Origin: an uncultured Nesterenkonia sp. | GTDB lineage: Bacteria > Actinomycetota > Actinomycetes > Actinomycetales > Micrococcaceae | DNA length: 6,936 bases | Reading direction: 5' to 3' | Assembly (NCBI GenBank): GCA_946222885.1 | Contig: CAMIAK010000033.1 | Span: 1-6,936, forward strand | Shown: piece by piece, positions 4,760 to 6,936 of the stretch | Position numbering within the stretch: position 1 is the first letter of the stretch | Layout: every line of letters starts with the position of its first letter | Translations under genes and position numbers: made by a program | Notes under the pieces: model-generated | What the model was told of the DNA's origin: nothing | Database searches by the model: none | The model's input: the letters and a program-made list of their open reading frames with translations, nothing else

Positions 4760-5023
4760 ATGAGCAAGTACACCGCAATCAACGGCACACAGTTCACCGA
4801 CGACGACATTGAGCGCTGGGCTGCCGAGGCTGAATCTGAGGAGGGCTACACAGGCAAGCACATCGGCCCCTCTGTGCCGGGTCGCCCCGTCAGTGTTGGT
4901 GCCGAAGCCAAACCGTTCACGCTGCGTCTGGACGCGAACCGTCGGGCCAAGCTCAACAAGCTAGCGCAGGAACGGCACACCACGCCCTCAGACCTGATGC
5001 GCGGACTTATCGACGCACTCTAA
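4760..5023 (+). CDS. Ribbon-helix-helix antitoxin
   Basis: An 87-residue protein. The C-terminal part, residues 52-87, is a ribbon-helix-helix: strand 'PFTLRLD', helix 'ANRRAKLNKLAQERH', then 'TTPSDLMRGLIDAL'. Such domains dimerise and bind operators. Unusually for a CopG-type antitoxin, the acidic, probably flexible toxin-binding region is N-terminal (residues 1-35, 'DDDIERWAAEAESEEG'), followed by a Gly/Pro linker 'VPGRPVSVGAEA'. Stop and start are five bases from the toxin gene, so the two are co-translated. It probably neutralises the upstream toxin and represses the operon at the 4453-4479 dyad. Confidence 0.75.
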   Translation: MSKYTAINGTQFTDDDIERWAAEAESEEGYTGKHIGPSVPGRPVSVGAEAKPFTLRLDANRRAKLNKLAQERHTTPSDLMRGLIDAL

Positions 5024-5033
5024 GGAGGAAGTA

Positions 5034-5342
5034 ATGCCCCGCACAGAACGCCGCCGCTCACTTCTGCATGCTGAAGAAACCCCCAAGGCAACCACAGGCA
5101 GAAGGAAGAGCGAGCTTTCAGGGGGTCATCCAGCAAAGCCGTACTACCTCAATGATCCTTCTCTCAGTAATGCAGAACGTCAGCGGCGGGTAGCAGCGCT
5201 GGACCAGGTGCGGCATTCCATCGAAATGGAAGGTCTCAGCGTTGACCCCGAGACCTTGGCTGACGGTGAGCAGTACGCCGAAGGGAACATCACGATCGAG
5301 GAACTAGTGCAGCGCACACGGGCTCGCTACGGACTCGAATAA
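5034..5342 (+). CDS. VbhA-family antitoxin with intact Fic-inhibition motif
   Basis: A 102-residue protein. Residues 1-45 are basic and low complexity. Residues 46-102 fit the VbhA antitoxin fold: helix 'NAERQRRVAALDQVRHSIEM', then 'LSVDPETLADGEQYAEGNIT' and 'IEELVQRTRARYG'. The class I inhibitory motif of Fic proteins, (S/T)-x3-E-(G/N), is present as Ser62-Ile-Glu-Met-Glu66-Gly67; in VbhA the Glu blocks ATP binding by the VbhT toxin. A strong AAGGAGG site precedes the ATG, and the gene is 10 bases after the ribbon-helix-helix antitoxin, so it is probably in the same operon. No Fic gene is on this plasmid: the antitoxin is an orphan, or it acts on a host- or helper-encoded Fic protein. Confidence 0.7.
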   Translation: MPRTERRRSLLHAEETPKATTGRRKSELSGGHPAKPYYLNDPSLSNAERQRRVAALDQVRHSIEMEGLSVDPETLADGEQYAEGNITIEELVQRTRARYGLE

Positions 5343-5394
5343 ACCCAACCACCTGCATAACTGGACGATTTAACGCGGAAGTGTCCCCGACGGA

Positions 5395-5466
5395 GCAAGC
5401 TATAGGATAAGTGCCCCCTTATCCCGCTTGCCCCGGAATTCCGGGGTAGTAGTCCCACTTCGTGGG
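5395..5466 (+). other. Probable MOBQ-type oriT with three consecutive hairpins
   Basis: ATAAGTGCCCCCTTA at 5407-5421 matches the nic region of MOBQ plasmids of the pIP501/RSF1010 kind (ATAAGTGCGCCCTTA) at 14 of 15 bases. It lies in a nested hairpin: GCAAGC (5395-5400) pairs with GCTTGC (5426-5431), and GGATAAG (5405-5411) with CTTATCC (5418-5424). A perfect 16-bp palindrome CCCCGGAATTCCGGGG (5431-5446) and a CCCAC-TTC-GTGGG hairpin (5454-5466) follow. The region is non-coding, and the next operon contains mobC, the expected partner of an origin of transfer. The stretch could also act as a terminator for the upstream operon. Confidence 0.65.
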
Positions 5467-5495
5467 TCGCTGCGCTGGGCAGGAAAGGAGTCCTC

Positions 5496-5708
5496 ATGGT
5501 TGACCAAGTTCCCCATGCAATCGAGGTGCCTGGCAGAACCCTTCCACTGAGGGAAGCCACTGCCCTTGTCGAGAAAGCTCAGCACCTTGCCGGGCATTTT
5601 CCGACTCAGGAAGACCTGGCTGCGGGCCGCCGCATCCTCCTCGGAGAAATCAGCGAGGAAGAGGCCATCGCAGAGCTGGATGAAAAGTACCGGCGGGAGG
5701 AAACATGA
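5496..5708 (+). CDS. VbhA-like protein with degenerate inhibitory motif
   Basis: A 70-residue protein with a GGAG site (5487-5490) five bases before the ATG. Residues 19-68 align with the VbhA-like gene at 5034: there are 16 residues between the motif Gly and the 'GEI/GNI' in both. The residues at the inhibitory positions are Ala28-Gln-His-Leu-Ala32-Gly33, so both the Ser/Thr and the critical Glu are replaced by Ala. It should not block a Fic active site in the known way. The C-terminal half is 'AAGRRILLGEISEEEAIAEL'. Its stop overlaps the mobC ATG by four bases (ATGA), so the two are translated together, which suggests a link with mobilisation. It is the paralogue of the split frame 6122-6202/2115-2199. 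Confidence 0.6.
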   Translation: MVDQVPHAIEVPGRTLPLREATALVEKAQHLAGHFPTQEDLAAGRRILLGEISEEEAIAELDEKYRREET

Positions 5709-6145
5709 GCGACGAGAAGCATGGAACCAGTTCAGGGAAGCAGCGGCGCCAGCGCGCTTCCTCCTCCGATGAGAAGCGAGACCGTCGGGTCAACGTCAAA
5801 GTCAACGAGGCCGAGGACCAGCAGATACGGCATATGGCAGCAGAACGGAACATGGCTGTCTTAGCGTTTATCACCGAAGCAGCTCTCGCCGCCGATGATG
5901 ACCAGCTTTCTGAAGAAGCACTCCGCGCCCGGAACGAGCTCCCCGCAGAAGAAGCGAAGCTCCGAGGCATCTCGGATGAAATCAACGCCGTAGCTCGCAC
6001 TACTAACGCCACTGGTGAATGGCAGCCCGAGACCGTTGAGCTGCTTCACCAGGCACAGGCGCAAGCTGCACATATCGAGGACTTGTGCGACCGGATCTCT
6101 CCCAAAACAGAGGAACGGGTGATGGCACTAATAGAGAAGTCTTAG
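5705..6145 (+). CDS. mobC: MobC-like relaxosome accessory protein
   Basis: A 146-residue protein. Residues 1-27 are basic and low complexity. Residues 28-62 fit a ribbon-helix-helix ('RRVNVKVNEAEDQQIRHMAA' and onward). Residues 85-127 fit the MobC signature, 'KLRGISDEINAVARTTN', then a helix rich in Gln/Ala. MobC proteins bind oriT, help melt it and position the relaxase. A probable oriT is 240 bases upstream. The last residues, 'VMALIEKS', and the sequence after the TAG stop (6143-6145) continue in frame as a VbhA-like domain; the paralogue has Gln (CAG) at the stop position, so the original protein was probably longer, a MobC-VbhA-like fusion of about 190 residues. Confidence 0.8.
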   Translation: MSDEKHGTSSGKQRRQRASSSDEKRDRRVNVKVNEAEDQQIRHMAAERNMAVLAFITEAALAADDDQLSEEALRARNELPAEEAKLRGISDEINAVARTTNATGEWQPETVELLHQAQAQAAHIEDLCDRISPKTEERVMALIEKS

Positions 6146-6202
6146 CGGCTCGCTGGGCACTTCCCTTCCGAAGAAGCATTGGCACGTGCGCGCCGCGTTC
6201 TC
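6122..6202 (+). pseudogene. N-terminal half of the split VbhA-like domain, behind a nonsense codon
   Basis: In the mobC frame, 'ALIEKS', a TAG, then 'RLAGHFPSEEALARARRVL' runs to the transposon end at 6202. The intact paralogue (5496-5708) reads 'ALVEKAQHLAGHFPTQEDL' at the same place, so the TAG replaces a CAG Gln codon by one transition. Joining 6202 to 2122 restores the C-terminal half. The inhibitory motif would have been S-Q-R-L-A-G, with Ala in place of the Glu. The domain is broken twice: by the stop codon and by the insertion. Confidence 0.8.
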
Positions 6203-6220
6203 TGTGACTTTGTGCGCTAA
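6196..6220. repeat. Target duplication plus transposon right terminal inverted repeat
   Basis: CGTTCTC (6196-6202) is the target copy matching 2115-2121. TGTGACTTTGTGCGCTAA (6203-6220) is the inverted repeat; it differs at one base from the reverse complement of 2097-2114. The very next bases are an IS3 end. Confidence 0.85.
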
Positions 6221-6275
6221 GGGGACTGCTGCACGAATAGGTGACAGGTTGTAGTCACGCCGCCAGTGCGACGGT
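6221..6275 (-). mobile_element. Right-end remnant of a second IS3 copy
   Basis: These 55 bases align with the start of the inner IS3 right end (from 6276). They hold a terminal repeat (6221-6246, 22 of 26 matches to the left end) and then a minus-strand tail reading Thr-Val-Ala-Leu-Ala-Ala-stop (TGA at 6257-6255), like Thr-Gly-Val-Ala-Leu-Ala-Ala-stop in the intact orfB. Base differences and a one-base indel show it is a related but diverged copy, not a recent duplication. It abuts the transposon terminal repeat. Confidence 0.75.
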
Positions 6276-6301
6276 CGGGTCTGCCGCACCGATAGGTGAC
6301 A
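6276..6301 (+). repeat. IS3 right terminal inverted repeat (inner, functional candidate)
   Basis: Begins CGGGTCTGCCGCAC and ends GGTGACA; 22 of 26 bases match the left end at 635-660. It lies 7 bases beyond the orfB stop, the usual arrangement. Confidence 0.75.
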
Positions 6302-6308
6302 GTTAAAG

Positions 6309-6936
6309 TCACGCCGCGAGAGCAACGCCGGTGTTCATGATTGCTTCGTACTCCACTGGGGTCAATCCCGCCAGCCGCTTCTGCCGCCGGCGGCGGTGGT
6401 AGGTCCGCTCGATCCAGGTCACGATCGCGATCCGCAGCTGATCGCGAGTCTGCCAGGAACGGCGATCCAGGACGTTCTTCTGAAGCAGCGCAAAGAAGCT
6501 CTCCATCGCCGCATTGTCACCCGCGGCACCGACTCGGCCCATCGATCCGACCAAGTCATGCCGGTTCAGAGCACCCACCAGTTTCCGTGCACGAAACTGC
6601 GATCCACGGTCGGTGTGGAACACGCACCCGGCGACGTCGCCGCGCCGTGCGACAGCGTTGTTGACCGCGTCCACGGCCAGCCGGGCCTTCATCCGATCAC
6701 TGATTGAATACCCCACGATCAGGTTAGAGAAGACGTCCTTGATCGCGCAGAGGTACAGCTTTCCCTCAGCGGTCTTGTGTTCGGTGATATCGCTAAGCCA
6801 GAGCTGATTGGGAGCATCCGCGGCGAAGTCGCGTTGGACTCGGTCATCGTGGACCGGCGGACCGGGCCGGCGGCCCTTGCCGCCCTTCTTCTTCCCGAAC
6901 GCGCTCCACCAGCCATTGTCTCGACAGATCCGCCAC
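6309..6936 (-). CDS. IS3 transposase OrfB, C-terminal catalytic part (rve/DDE)
   Basis: Continuation of OrfB from 288 through the joint; the stop is TGA 6311-6309. Counting from GTG 288, the catalytic triad is Asp127 ('LWLSDITEH'), Asp187 ('VFHTDRGSQF') and Glu223 ('NAAMESFFALLQKNVL'). Exactly 35 residues lie between the second Asp and the Glu, the DD(35)E spacing of IS3 and retroviral integrases. The C-terminus 'WIERTYHRRRRQKRL...LTPVEYE' is also typical. The catalytic domain is complete, so any defect lies in how OrfA and OrfB are joined. Bases 6882-6936 are the overlap with 1-55. Confidence 0.92.
   Translation of the reverse strand, partial: WRICRDNGWWSAFGKKKGGKGRRPGPPVHDDRVQRDFAADAPNQLWLSDITEHKTAEGKLYLCAIKDVFSNLIVGYSISDRMKARLAVDAVNNAVARRGDVAGCVFHTDRGSQFRARKLVGALNRHDLVGSMGRVGAAGDNAAMESFFALLQKNVLDRRSWQTRDQLRIAIVTWIERTYHRRRRQKRLAGLTPVEYEAIMNTGVALAA
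6882..6936. repeat. Terminal direct repeat (circular overlap), right copy
   Basis: Exact copy of 1-55. Count it once when closing the circle. An overlap of 55 is a common k-mer size in short-read assembly, which fits an assembled circular contig. Confidence 0.93.

Larger units (their letters stand above)
6203..6936. mobile_element. Cadmium-resistance transposon, right part (continues at 1)
   Basis: Right part of the 2793-bp element described under 1-2114. Only the terminal inverted repeat belongs visibly to the outer element; everything from 6221 on is IS3 sequence. This implies that IS3 insertion, probably with adjacent deletion, replaced the original right side and its transposase. Confidence 0.8.
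6276..6936 (-). mobile_element. IS3-family insertion sequence, right (orfB) portion
   Basis: Second part of the IS3 element described under 1-660. It contains the catalytic two-thirds of orfB and the right terminal repeat. Bases 6882-6936 duplicate 1-55. Confidence 0.85.

Noticed and set aside
5650..6012. Minus-strand ORF of 120 residues opposite mobC
   Set aside because: Ser/Arg/Ala-rich antisense shadow; the plus strand encodes a MobC signature and a coupled start.
660..6276. Target-site duplication for the IS3 element
   Set aside because: I compared 3 and 4 bases outside 659/660 with those outside 6276 and outside 6221; none match, consistent with recombination or deletion after insertion.
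1..6936. CRISPR array or tRNA/rRNA genes
   Set aside because: No regularly spaced repeat array with unique spacers and no tRNA-like cloverleaf was seen; the repeats present are iterons, an operator duplication and mobile-element ends.

Overview
The window reads as one complete small circular plasmid from a high-GC actinomycete. Bases 1-55 are repeated exactly at 6882-6936, and the IS3 orfB reading frame runs without a break across the joint 6881/1. The unique circle is therefore 6881 bp. The replication pair (ColE2-like RepA plus a small HTH protein RepB), the CmtR/CadD cadmium genes and the start codons placed at predicted transcription starts all fit Actinomycetota. Plasmids of this replication type are known from Brevibacterium, Corynebacterium and relatives, but the exact host is inference.

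Backbone (about 4.1 kb once the insertion is removed). On the minus strand, repA (3192-4145), repB (2857-3195) and an HTH/coiled-coil gene (2396-2860) form a tightly coupled operon. It ends at an array of four TGGTTAACCA palindromes (2245-2387), a likely origin or partition site. On the plus strand, diverging from repA, lie a toxin-antitoxin pair (4497-4754, 4760-5023) behind a 27-bp dyad, a VbhA-like antitoxin with an intact Fic-inhibition motif (5034-5342), an oriT-like region whose core matches the MOBQ nic consensus at 14 of 15 bases (5395-5466), a second VbhA-like gene whose motif is lost (5496-5708), and mobC (5705-6145). No relaxase and no Fic toxin are encoded, so the plasmid looks mobilisable only in trans.

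Inserted cargo (6203-6881 joined to 1-2114, 2793 bp). A third VbhA-like reading frame is cut in two by an element with 18-bp terminal inverted repeats (17 of 18 matching) and a 7-bp target duplication, CGTTCTC. Removing the element and one copy of the duplication restores that frame exactly. The element carries a cadmium cassette: cmtR-cadD, with a duplicated 46-bp operator/promoter, and a convergent 44-codon Cys-rich metallothionein-like gene. It also carries an IS3-family insertion sequence, plus the right-end remnant of a second IS3 copy lying flush against the transposon terminus. No transposase for the outer element survives apart from a possible 20-residue tail at 660-722.

Together: a replicon with stabilisation and mobilisation genes that acquired a metal-resistance transposon. 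CmtR senses Cd/Pb, CadD probably exports Cd, and the Cys-rich peptide probably binds metal in the cytoplasm.
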